Positions 8,576 through 15,930 of a DNA stretch of 64,000 nucleotides are shown in pieces. Under the pieces are notes generated by a model that was not told the DNA's origin, made no database searches, and saw only the letters and a program-made list of their open reading frames with translations. How positions within the stretch are numbered: position 1 is the first letter of the stretch; each line of letters opens with the position of its first letter. The stretch spans positions 620,001 to 684,000 of the forward strand of contig CBDIDO010000003.1 of NCBI GenBank assembly GCA_965277735.1. The letters are read 5' to 3'. Source of the stretch: RH-AL1 sp965277735. Lineage in GTDB: Bacteria; Pseudomonadota; Alphaproteobacteria; Rhizobiales; Beijerinckiaceae. A program made the position numbers and the translations under genes.

Positions 8576-9493
8576 TCAAGCCATCCCCAGCGCATCCCGC
8601 GCCGACGCGGGCCAGCGCGCGGTCTCGAGGCCGTGTATCCAGAACAGCGCGACGGCGAGTCGGTCCATGCCGAAGGCGACGCAGGCGGTGTGCGCCGGCG
8701 CGCCGGCCTCGTCGAGGAGGTCCCAGGTCAGGCCGAAATGATCGCGGTGGTAGTTGAAGCTCATGCAGGCCGTCGGCTTCTCTTCCGAGTGCAGCGGCAC
8801 GAGCAGCTCGAACTTCAGCGCCTGCTGGATCTGCGCCACCGCCATCATCTGGCCGACGCGGCCGAAGAACGGATCGGATGCCTGATCGATCTTGCAGGGC
8901 AGGGCGAGGGTCTGCGCCATGGCGGTCGCGCGCTCGAGCCAGCGGGCGCGGAACCCGGCGACATGCGCCTCCGAGCCGATGCAGACGTATTCGCGCATGC
9001 GGAAGGACTGTAGCCGGTCGAGGTCTTTCGACGGCTCGCGGCGGAAGCAGTCGCTGGCGACGTCGAAGAGCAGTCCCGTGTCCGGCACCGGGCCGCGCGC
9101 GGCGGCGATCGGGTAGACGGGGTAGCAGGCGGCGGGCGACAGCACGAGCTCGGTCGCCTTCAGCGAGTCGACCCAGCCGAAGTTGGGACGGGAGGCGGCG
9201 GCGTTGATCTCCGATTCCGAGCCGTGCAGCGCGCAGGCGCAGCCGATCAGGTTCGGAAAGCTCTTCAGATAGCCGTGGCGCTCGAGGTCGCGGCGGCTCA
9301 TCACGGGCGGAAAGCGGAACACCTCGGTGCCGGTCTCGCGGTGGCTGGTGATCAGCGCGCCGAGGCGCTCGATCACGTCTTCGTAAAGTGCGGTTCGGGC
9401 GTAGACGCCGTCGGCGCCCATCGGGCGGAACAGCGCCTCGCGCAGCGCCGTCTGGCGATCGCGGGCGGTGGTGGCGAGCATTTCGTGCGTCAA
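8576..9493 (-). CDS. Amino acid:[carrier protein] ligase (seryl-tRNA-synthetase-like)
   Basis: A 305-residue class II synthetase core without a tRNA-binding arm. It has a motif-3-like segment FGMDRLAVALF near residue 275 and three candidate zinc ligands: Cys123 (SPAACYP), Glu168 (MREYVCIG) and Cys271 (HTACVAFG). This matches the ligases described in Bradyrhizobium and Agrobacterium, which activate glycine or alanine and load it onto the phosphopantetheine arm of a small carrier protein rather than onto tRNA. The start is TTG 9493, preceded by AGGGAG at a good distance; the next ATG (9481) lacks a ribosome site. No carrier-protein gene is next to it, which is unusual. It is probably co-transcribed with the TPP enzyme. 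Confidence 0.86.
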   Translation of the reverse strand: MTHEMLATTARDRQTALREALFRPMGADGVYARTALYEDVIERLGALITSHRETGTEVFRFPPVMSRRDLERHGYLKSFPNLIGCACALHGSESEINAAASRPNFGWVDSLKATELVLSPAACYPVYPIAAARGPVPDTGLLFDVASDCFRREPSKDLDRLQSFRMREYVCIGSEAHVAGFRARWLERATAMAQTLALPCKIDQASDPFFGRVGQMMAVAQIQQALKFELLVPLHSEEKPTACMSFNYHRDHFGLTWDLLDEAGAPAHTACVAFGMDRLAVALFWIHGLETARWPASARDALGMA

Positions 9494-9707
9494 GGCGAGC
9501 TCCCTGAGGGCGGGACCACGATCGTGCCGCTATGGCCGGCGGCTCTGCGCCATGTCCTACACCCGGCACGCGAGAGATGCAGTCCGATCGGTCTTTAGGA
9601 TTAATGCGCGGCGTGTTGCTCACCCGTTTGCGGGGGACGCGCTGGCAATCGCGGCGGCTCCGCCTATTTGGTCTGCAATCCCACCTCCGCATCGGATCGG
9701 ATCGAGC

Positions 9708-10688
9708 ATGCAATATCGTCGGCTGGGCCGCAACGGTCTCGAAGTCTCGCGCATCTGCCTCGGCTGCATGAGCTACGGCGTCCCGGACCAGGGCACGCAC
9801 GAATGGACGTTGCCGGAGGCCGAGAGCCGGCCCTTCATCAAGAAGGCGCTCGAGCTCGGCATCAACTTTTTCGACACCGCCAACGTCTATTCCGCCGGCA
9901 CCAGCGAGGAGATCGTCGGGCGCGCGTTGAAGGAGTTCGCCAAGCGCGACGAGATCGTGCTGGCGACCAAGGTGCATGGCCGCATGCGCCCCGGCGCCAA
10001 CGGCGGTGGCCTGTCGCGCAAGGCGATCCTCGCCGAGATCGACAATTCGCTGCGCCGCCTCGGCACCGATTACGTCGATCTCTACCAGATCCATCGGTGG
10101 GACTATGACGTCCCGATCGAGGAGACGCTGGAGGCGCTGACCGACGTGGTTCGGGCCGGCAAGGCCCGCTACATCGGCGCCTCCTCGATGTTCGCATGGC
10201 AGTTCGCCAAGGCGCTGCACACGTCCGACACGCACGGTTTCGCGCGCTTCGTCTCGATGCAGGATTACGTGAACCTGCTCTACCGCGAGGAGGAGCGCGA
10301 AATGCTGCCGCTCTGCCGCGACCAGGGCATCGGCGTGATCCCGTGGAGCCCGCTCGCGCGTGGCCGCCTGACGCGCGACTGGAGCGAGGAGACGTCTCGT
10401 TTGTCGACCGACGAGTTCGGCAAGACGCTCTATGCCAAGACCGCCGAGGCCGACAAGCGCATCGTCGACAAGGTCGGCGAGATCGCCAAGGCGCGCGGCA
10501 TCCCGCGTGCGCAGGTTGCGCTGGCGTGGGTGCTGGGCAAGTCCGAGGTGACGGCGCCGATCGTCGGCGCCACCAAGGCGCACCATCTCGACGATGCGGT
10601 GGCCGCGATCGAGGTGAAGCTCGATCCGGCCGAGGTCGAGGCGCTCGAGTCGCTCTACGTCCCCCACGCGACGACCGGCTTCAACTGA
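9708..10688 (+). CDS. Aldo/keto reductase
   Basis: A 326-residue NADPH-dependent reductase of the AKR superfamily, (beta/alpha)8 barrel. The catalytic tetrad is visible: Asp56 and Tyr61 in FFDTANVYS, Lys88 in LATKVHG and His129 in YQIHRWD. The sequence most resembles the YajO/AKR13-like group, which reduces aldehydes. The frame is open well upstream, but the first 80 codons are non-conserved, so ATG 9708 (MQYRRLGRNGLEVS) is the start. A short-chain reductase gene follows ten bases later. The substrate is unknown. Confidence 0.9.
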   Translation: MQYRRLGRNGLEVSRICLGCMSYGVPDQGTHEWTLPEAESRPFIKKALELGINFFDTANVYSAGTSEEIVGRALKEFAKRDEIVLATKVHGRMRPGANGGGLSRKAILAEIDNSLRRLGTDYVDLYQIHRWDYDVPIEETLEALTDVVRAGKARYIGASSMFAWQFAKALHTSDTHGFARFVSMQDYVNLLYREEEREMLPLCRDQGIGVIPWSPLARGRLTRDWSEETSRLSTDEFGKTLYAKTAEADKRIVDKVGEIAKARGIPRAQVALAWVLGKSEVTAPIVGATKAHHLDDAVAAIEVKLDPAEVEALESLYVPHATTGFN

Positions 10689-10698
10689 GGAGATCATC

Positions 10699-11382
10699 GT
10701 GGCCAAGACCGTCCTGATCGTCGGCGCCTCGCGTGGCCTCGGCCTCGGCCTCGTGCGCGAATATCTCGACGAGGGCTGGGACGTCATCGCCACCCCCTCG
10801 CGCGGGTCGGATGGCGCGCTGCGCGAATTCGCGGCGAGCGCGGGCAGCCGGCTACGGCTCGAGACGCTCGAGGTCACCGACGCGGCCGGCCTCGCCGCCC
10901 TGAAGCGGTCACTCGCCGGCACGACGCTCGACGTGCTCTTTGTCTCCGCCGGCGTGATGGGCGAGCGCGACGGGCCTGCGGCCGACACCGAGCCGGAAGA
11001 GTTCGCACGCGTCCTCGTGACGAACGCGCTCGCACCATTGAAGATCATCGAGGCGTTGGCCGACCGCGTCCCGCGCAACGGCGTGATCGTCGCGATGACC
11101 TCGACGCTCGGCAGCGTCGCCGGCAACACAAGCGGGGGCACCGAGGTCTATCGTGCCAGCAAGGCGGCGCTGAACACGCTGCTGCGCAGCTACGCCTCGC
11201 GGCATCCGCAGCGCGCCATCGTCGCGATGCATCCGGGTTGGGTGCGCACCGACATGGGCGGCGCGAATGCCGCCGTTTCCGTCGAGGACAGCGCGCGGGG
11301 CATGGTGGTGGCGATCGCGGCTCGCGCCGGCCAAGCTGGCTGTCTCTTCATCGACTATCACGGGCAGACCATCCCCTGGTGA
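10699..11382 (+). CDS. Short-chain dehydrogenase/reductase (CsgA-like)
   Basis: A 227-residue SDR starting at GTG 10699, with GAGGAG eight bases upstream. The cofactor motif VGASRGLGLGLV is at residues 8-19, and the active-site segment reads TEVYRASKAALN (Tyr and Lys). The late HPGWVRTDMGG segment is typical of the subgroup that includes C-factor-like SDRs. The gene is ten bases behind the aldo/keto reductase, so the two are likely one transcript. NAD(P)-dependent oxidoreductase function is secure; the substrate is not known. Confidence 0.87.
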   Translation: MAKTVLIVGASRGLGLGLVREYLDEGWDVIATPSRGSDGALREFAASAGSRLRLETLEVTDAAGLAALKRSLAGTTLDVLFVSAGVMGERDGPAADTEPEEFARVLVTNALAPLKIIEALADRVPRNGVIVAMTSTLGSVAGNTSGGTEVYRASKAALNTLLRSYASRHPQRAIVAMHPGWVRTDMGGANAAVSVEDSARGMVVAIAARAGQAGCLFIDYHGQTIPW

Positions 11383-11443
11383 GCGGGCTTTCGGCCGAAG
11401 CAGGGATGGCTTAGGTTCCCCGGCAGAGAGACGCGGAGGTCCC

Positions 11444-12022
11444 ATGAGCCGTTTCACGATGATCGTCGCGCTGACGGGCGCCCTCCTGGCGGGCGCCGCG
11501 ACCGCAATGGCGCAGACGGCGCCGGCCGGCCAGTTCGGGCAGCGGACCAGCGGCGGCAGCTACGTGCCGTCGACGAACGATCCGGGCTGTGCCGGCCTCC
11601 TATGCAGCCCGCTGCCGTCGTCCAATCCAGGGGGCGGCCCCGCGCGGAATCCATCCGAGGTCGCGCCGCCGCCGGCGTGCCAGGGGCTGCTCTGCAGCAT
11701 GACGCCCTACAGCATGCAGCGGCCCTATACGGCGGCCGAGGCCGCCGAGGTCGAGCGCCAGCGCGCGGCCGCGCAGGCCCAGATCGCCGCCGCTCCGCCG
11801 CCGGAGGCCGCGGCCCCGGTGCGGCACGTGCGCAAACGCCGCAAGGTGGCGAGAGCCGCCCCCGCGAAGGCGGCGGCCGCGAAAGCCGCCCCAGTGAAAG
11901 TCGCCCCAGTGAAAGCCGCGGCTGCGAAAGCTGCCCCGGTCGCCGCGCCTCGTACCGTTGCGCCAGTCGCGGCCGCGCCTCGTACCGCTGCGCCGGTGGA
12001 CGACGTCCAATCGCTCAGGTGA
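11444..12022 (+). CDS. Secreted Ala/Lys/Pro-rich hypothetical protein with two CxGLLCS motifs
   Basis: A 192-residue protein with a clear signal peptide (MSRFTMIVALTGALLAGAATAMA, cleaved after AMA). The mature N-terminus carries the motif C-x-GLLCS twice (CAGLLCS and CQGLLCS), about 35 residues apart, which suggests two small disulfide-bonded loops. A short predicted helix (AEAAEVERQRAAAQAQ) follows, then a low-complexity tail rich in Ala, Lys, Pro and Val, built from near-identical DNA repeats. I chose ATG 11444 with GGAGG upstream because the frame before it is the shadow of the SDR gene. The tail resembles histone-like or cell-wall/DNA-binding tails. The 3' end overlaps the next gene by eight bases in convergent orientation. 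No family is recognised. Confidence 0.7.
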   Translation: MSRFTMIVALTGALLAGAATAMAQTAPAGQFGQRTSGGSYVPSTNDPGCAGLLCSPLPSSNPGGGPARNPSEVAPPPACQGLLCSMTPYSMQRPYTAAEAAEVERQRAAAQAQIAAAPPPEAAAPVRHVRKRRKVARAAPAKAAAAKAAPVKVAPVKAAAAKAAPVAAPRTVAPVAAAPRTAAPVDDVQSLR

Positions 12023-13043
12023 GCGCGCTTCGATAGGCGAACAGGCTTGGCGTGCCGCCGGTCATTATGAAGAGCACCGACGCGCCGTCGGCGTAGGCGC
12101 CGGCGCGGATGTCGTGCAGCAGGCCGGCGAAGGCCTTGCCGCTGTATACGGGATCGAGCAGCAGGCCTTCGCTCCGCGCCATCAGCTCGAGGGCCGCGCG
12201 CATGCCGTCGGTCGGGATGCCGTAGCCCTTGCCGCGGTGCGCGCCGTCCATCACGATCATCTCGGGCGAAATCGCGAGCGCGGGGTCGATCAAGGCGGCC
12301 GTGGCCTGCGCCTTCTCCAGCACCTCGGCACGCGCCGCCGCGAGCGGCGCCAGCACCGTGTAGGATTTGACGAGCTTGGGGTCGCTGCCCATCGCCGCGA
12401 AGCCGGCGACGAGGCCGGCCTGCGTGCCGTTGCTGCCGCCGGCGACGACGATCTGCGCGAACGACACCGCGTGGTGGTCCGATTGCAGCGCGATCTCGGA
12501 CGCGCAGCCGACGTAGCCGAGGCAGCCGACGGGGCTCGACCCACCCGAAGGCGCGACATAGGCGCGCCGTCCCTCGGCCCGCAACGCGGCGACGCGCTTT
12601 AGCGCCAAGGCCTCGGCGTCGTCGCGGGTTGGCACGTCGTGGATGCGCGCGCCGAACAGCCTGTCGAGCAGCACGTTGCCGTTCTGATCGTAGTCGGGGT
12701 CATCGTTGCGCGGCACGACGCGCGACAGGATCAGCTCGCAGGCGAGCCCTGCTTTGGCGGCCGCCGCGGCCGTCTGCCGTGCGTGGTTCGACTGGCGGCC
12801 GCCGAAGGTGATCATCGTGTCGGCGCCCTGCGAGATCGCGTCGCCGATCAGGAATTCCAGCTTGCGCAGCTTGTTGCCGCCGCCGCCGAGCGGGATCAGG
12901 TCGTCGCGCTTGACGAAGATGCGCACCCGCCGGCCCGCTTCGGCGAGCTTGCGGTTGATGTTGTCGAGCGGCTGGATCGGCGTCGCCTCGGCATCGAGGA
13001 AGGTGAAGCGCGGGAAGCGCGACAGGTCGATCTCGCGGGTCAT
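12015..13043 (-). CDS. D-cysteine desulfhydrase / ACC deaminase family PLP enzyme
   Basis: A 342-residue fold-type II PLP enzyme. The PLP lysine is Lys58 in GGGGNKLRKLEF, and FGGRQSNHARQTA follows as the substrate-binding segment. The phosphate-binding loop is AGGSNGTQAG, and the C-terminal TGGTPSLFAY is characteristic of the D-cysteine desulfhydrase/ACC deaminase group. Members release ammonia from D-cysteine, ACC or similar amino acids. The length and the TGGTPSLFAY end favour D-cysteine desulfhydrase, but ACC deaminase activity cannot be excluded by eye. AGGAG precedes the ATG at 13043. It is transcribed away from trpS. Confidence 0.85.
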   Translation of the reverse strand: MTREIDLSRFPRFTFLDAEATPIQPLDNINRKLAEAGRRVRIFVKRDDLIPLGGGGNKLRKLEFLIGDAISQGADTMITFGGRQSNHARQTAAAAAKAGLACELILSRVVPRNDDPDYDQNGNVLLDRLFGARIHDVPTRDDAEALALKRVAALRAEGRRAYVAPSGGSSPVGCLGYVGCASEIALQSDHHAVSFAQIVVAGGSNGTQAGLVAGFAAMGSDPKLVKSYTVLAPLAAARAEVLEKAQATAALIDPALAISPEMIVMDGAHRGKGYGIPTDGMRAALELMARSEGLLLDPVYSGKAFAGLLHDIRAGAYADGASVLFIMTGGTPSLFAYRSALT

Positions 13044-13152
13044 GTCTCGCTCCTTGCCGGGTGCACCTCGAGGTGGGGACTGCCTCGTCGCTTGTCACCG
13101 CAGGCCCCCTGCGGGATAAGCGGCGCCTTCCGAAAAGGGTCCTTCCCCCGCA

Positions 13153-14205
13153 ATGACGAGCTTCCCCAACCGCGTCTTCTCCGGCGTCCAGCCGACCGGC
13201 AATCTGCACCTCGGCAATTACCTCGGGGCGATCACCAAGTTCGTCGACCTGCAGGCGACGCACGAGTGCATCTTCTGCGTCGTCGACCTGCATGCGATCA
13301 CGGTGCCGCAGGACCCGGCCACGCTCACGTCGAGCATCCGCGAGGTCACGGCCGCCTTCATCGCCGCCGGCGTCGATGCCAAGAAGCATATCGTCTTCAA
13401 CCAGAGCCAGGTGTCCGAGCACGCCGAGCTCGCCTGGGTGTTCAACTGCGTCGCGCGCATCGGCTGGCTGAACCGGATGACGCAATTCAAGGAAAAGGCC
13501 GGCAAGGACCGCGAGCAGGCTTCGATCGGGCTCTACGCCTATCCCGCGCTGATGGCCGCCGACATCCTCGCCTATCGCGCGACGCACGTCCCGGTCGGCG
13601 AGGACCAGAAGCAGCACCTCGAGCTCGCCCGCGACATCGCCCAGAAGTTCAACCTCGACTTCGCGGAGTCGATCGCCGCGCACGGTCTCGGGGTCGGCGA
13701 GACGGGTGGCTTCTTCCCGCTGCCGGAGCCGCTGATCCAGGGGCCGGCGACGCGCGTGATGAGCCTGCGCGACGGCGCCAAGAAGATGTCGAAGTCTGAC
13801 CCCTCCGACAATTCGCGCATCAACCTGACCGACGACGCGGACCAGATCGCGTCGAAGATCCGCAAGGCGAAGACCGACCCGGAGCCGCTGCCGTCCGAGA
13901 CCGCGGGTCTTTCCGGACGGCCCGAGGCGGACAATCTTGTCGGCATCTACGCGGCGCTTGGCCGCTCGACGAAGGCCGAGGTGCTGCAGGAATACGGCAA
14001 CGCCAACTTCTCGACCTTCAAGGGCGCCCTTGTCGAGCGGGCGGTCGAGACCTTGGGGCCGATCGGGGCGGAGATGAAGCGGCTGACGGCCGATCCCGCC
14101 GCGATCGACGCGATTCTCGCCGATGGCGCGGACCGGGCGCGCGTGCTGGCGCGGGCGACGATGGATCACGTCAAGGACATCCTCGGCTTCGTGCGGAAGA
14201 TGTGA
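13153..14205 (+). CDS. trpS: Tryptophanyl-tRNA synthetase
   Basis: A 350-residue class I aminoacyl-tRNA synthetase that attaches tryptophan to its tRNA. The HIGH-equivalent motif is GNLHLGNY near residues 16-23, following FSGVQPT, and the KMSKS loop is AKKMSKSDPSDNSRI near residue 215. The length is normal for bacterial TrpRS. No strong ribosome site is visible before ATG 13153, but the protein start is the conserved one. In many Hyphomicrobiales trpS follows the murJ gene; here it stands divergent from the desulfhydrase gene instead. Confidence 0.96.
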   Translation: MTSFPNRVFSGVQPTGNLHLGNYLGAITKFVDLQATHECIFCVVDLHAITVPQDPATLTSSIREVTAAFIAAGVDAKKHIVFNQSQVSEHAELAWVFNCVARIGWLNRMTQFKEKAGKDREQASIGLYAYPALMAADILAYRATHVPVGEDQKQHLELARDIAQKFNLDFAESIAAHGLGVGETGGFFPLPEPLIQGPATRVMSLRDGAKKMSKSDPSDNSRINLTDDADQIASKIRKAKTDPEPLPSETAGLSGRPEADNLVGIYAALGRSTKAEVLQEYGNANFSTFKGALVERAVETLGPIGAEMKRLTADPAAIDAILADGADRARVLARATMDHVKDILGFVRKM

Positions 14206-14288
14206 GTCGCGGCCTGCCTACCGTTGCCGTTGCTGTGTCAAATCTCTAGCCTATGGGGGTGCGCGCGTTGCCTTCTCGCGCATTAGTG

Positions 14289-14305
14289 AATAGATAAAAT
14301 CTATT
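14289..14305. promoter_or_regulatory. AT-rich inverted repeat before the small gene at 14322
   Basis: The 17-base sequence AATAGATAAAATCTATT is a perfect palindrome with seven-base arms and a three-base centre. It ends 16 bases before ATG 14322 and is strikingly AT-rich against its surroundings. It looks like an operator for a dimeric regulator or part of a promoter. Confidence 0.5.
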
Positions 14306-14321
14306 GCTACACGGAGTTGTT

Positions 14322-14531
14322 ATGGCGGAGATCGTCGCATTCCCGACTGAGACCGCCGCCGCCTTTTCCGGCGAGGAGAACGTCGACCGGGCCGTGGAAG
14401 ACCGCTTCCTTCTCGAAGAGGGGCTCGAGTTGCTGGCGGACTACCGCGCCATCGAAGACAAGCAGGTCCGGGCCTCGCTGCGCGGCCTCGTGAAGGCGCT
14501 GGTGCGCTCGAGCGGACAGACCCTGAGCTGA
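14322..14531 (+). CDS. Small acidic hypothetical protein, 69 residues
   Basis: The protein starts at ATG 14322 with GGAG nine bases upstream and reads MAEIVAFPTE, an acidic linker, then a largely helical stretch (LEEGLELLADYRAIEDKQV) and a basic end (RGLVKALVRSSGQTLS). There is no signal peptide, cysteine or membrane segment. It stands alone between trpS and the NrsF gene, with an AT-rich palindrome directly upstream. The size and acidic/basic split would suit a small regulator or adaptor, but no family is recognised. Confidence 0.6.
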   Translation: MAEIVAFPTETAAAFSGEENVDRAVEDRFLLEEGLELLADYRAIEDKQVRASLRGLVKALVRSSGQTLS

Positions 14532-14562
14532 TCGGTCGCCGCCGACGTGGGCGAGAGCCGTG

Positions 14563-15210
14563 TCACGCCGCGCCGAGCTTCCGGCCCGCGAAATACCGTG
14601 TGACGGCGACCACGATCGCGACCGCGGCTGCGTGCGCCACCAGATCGATCGCCGCGACATCATAAGGGTGGAAGAAGTTGAGCAGGGTTGCCGCCGCGGC
14701 CGCGACGGCAAGGCCCGCACACGCCCCGGTGAGCGACGGCGCCAGGCTGTATCCGCGCCGCAGCATCACGAGGATCAGCGCGGAGAGCGGCACCGAAAAC
14801 GCGACGATGAACATGAAGCAATGGGTGGAATGCATCGGTGGCATCGGGGGGACGCCGGGGATCAAGCCACGCGCGCATCCGAGGCCGCTGGCGCCGATCC
14901 ACAGCGCCAGCCCCGGCAGCGGCAGCAGCGCCCAGCGCGGCGAGCGGTCCGGTAGATCGAGCTCGAAGGCGGCGATGGCCGCGAGGATCGCGGTGAGAGT
15001 CGAGCCAGTCGCCGCGATCCAAAGGTCGGGCACGGCCATCAGCCGATAACGCATCTCGGTGAGATCGGCGAAGCTCGCGAGCGCGAGCGCGATCGCCAGC
15101 ACCACCGCGAGCCAGCAGACGGCGCGGAAGATCGGCGACGGCAGCGGCTTCACCGGACGCAGCTCGGCGACGAGCTCCTCGATGAGAGTGCGGTGCGCGA
15201 GGTCAGACAT
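14563..15210 (-). CDS. NrsF-type anti-sigma factor (DUF1109)
   Basis: A 215-residue inner-membrane protein with a short cytoplasmic N-terminus (MSDLAHRTLIEELVAELRPV) and six hydrophobic segments, the layout of the DUF1109/NrsF family. Such proteins hold a partner ECF sigma factor at the membrane and release it under stress such as heavy metals or oxidants. Two cysteines sit around the central loop (GLGCARGL and THCFMF), of the type proposed to sense the signal. The gene overlaps the ECF sigma gene by eight bases and is translated after it, as expected for a sigma/anti-sigma pair. Confidence 0.86.
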   Translation of the reverse strand: MSDLAHRTLIEELVAELRPVKPLPSPIFRAVCWLAVVLAIALALASFADLTEMRYRLMAVPDLWIAATGSTLTAILAAIAAFELDLPDRSPRWALLPLPGLALWIGASGLGCARGLIPGVPPMPPMHSTHCFMFIVAFSVPLSALILVMLRRGYSLAPSLTGACAGLAVAAAAATLLNFFHPYDVAAIDLVAHAAAVAIVVAVTRYFAGRKLGAA

Positions 15211-15784
15211 GGAACTTGCCCTCCCCGGAGAGACGCCCGCGCAGCGCCTTCAGCGCGCGATGCATGTTGACCTTAAGCGCGCCCGTCGTCTTGCCGGTGG
15301 CGAGCGCGGCCTCGGCGAGCGAGTTCTCCTGAAGCGCCAGCAGCTCGACCGCCTCGCGCTGGCCCGGCGTCAGCGTGTCGATGGCGGCTTTCAGCTCGCG
15401 TCCCACCTCGGCATCCGACCACGAACGGTCCGGCGCGGCGCCGGGATCGGCGTGCTGCTCGTAGGCCAGCGGCGCGTGGATCTCGCGGCTCGCGCCGCGG
15501 CCGGCGCGCCGCAGCGCGTCGATCCCGCGACGCTGGGCGATGACGGTGAGCCACGCCGTGAACGAGCGCGACGGATCGTAGGTCTGGCGCGCCTTGTGGA
15601 GCGTCAGCAGGGTCTCCTGCACGACGTCCTCGATCGCGGCGCCGCGAACGCCGGCGCGGGTTGCGGCACGCCGGATGATCGGCTCGCAGGCGTGCAGAAG
15701 CTTCTCGTAGGCGCGCTTGTCGCCGGCTTGGACCGAACGCATCAGCGCTGCCAAAGAGAGATCGTTCGCATCGGAAGGCCGCAT
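15203..15784 (-). CDS. ECF-family RNA polymerase sigma factor (SigF-like)
   Basis: A 193-residue sigma factor. Region 2 is visible as AYEKLLHACEPIIRR to SFTAWLTVIAQRRGIDALRR, with the DVVQETLLTLHK core helix. Region 4 is LTPGQREAVELLALQ followed by a helix-turn-helix to NMHRALKALR. There is no extra C-terminal domain. I chose ATG 15784 (MRPSDANDLSLAALM) over an in-frame ATG at 15826, whose 14 extra residues are not family-like. It is paired with a DUF1109 anti-sigma gene, the arrangement known from Caulobacter and Bradyrhizobium. Targets are not visible; the DUF1800/DUF1501 genes lie divergently 146 bases away. Confidence 0.9.
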   Translation of the reverse strand: MRPSDANDLSLAALMRSVQAGDKRAYEKLLHACEPIIRRAATRAGVRGAAIEDVVQETLLTLHKARQTYDPSRSFTAWLTVIAQRRGIDALRRAGRGASREIHAPLAYEQHADPGAAPDRSWSDAEVGRELKAAIDTLTPGQREAVELLALQENSLAEAALATGKTTGALKVNMHRALKALRGRLSGEGKFHV

Positions 15785-15930
15785 GGTGCCGATGATGTGT
15801 CCCTGAGCGAGGGCAAGACCAATCACGGTGTCGTGCGCGTGGCAAGAGGTGCGTAGGGGCCGTCGTCGGACCGCGTTTGCCTCATACTCAGCGTATGATC
15901 TGCCGATGGCGGCGGACAGGGAAGGACATC

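Noticed and set aside
8544..11141. An 865-codon minus-strand frame across the ligase and reductase genes
   Set aside because: It overlaps three better-supported genes, and its sequence is low-complexity Arg/Pro/Ala.
14322..14531. Start at TTG 14304 for the small gene
   Set aside because: It lies upstream of the GGAG ribosome site, which is correctly spaced for ATG 14322.
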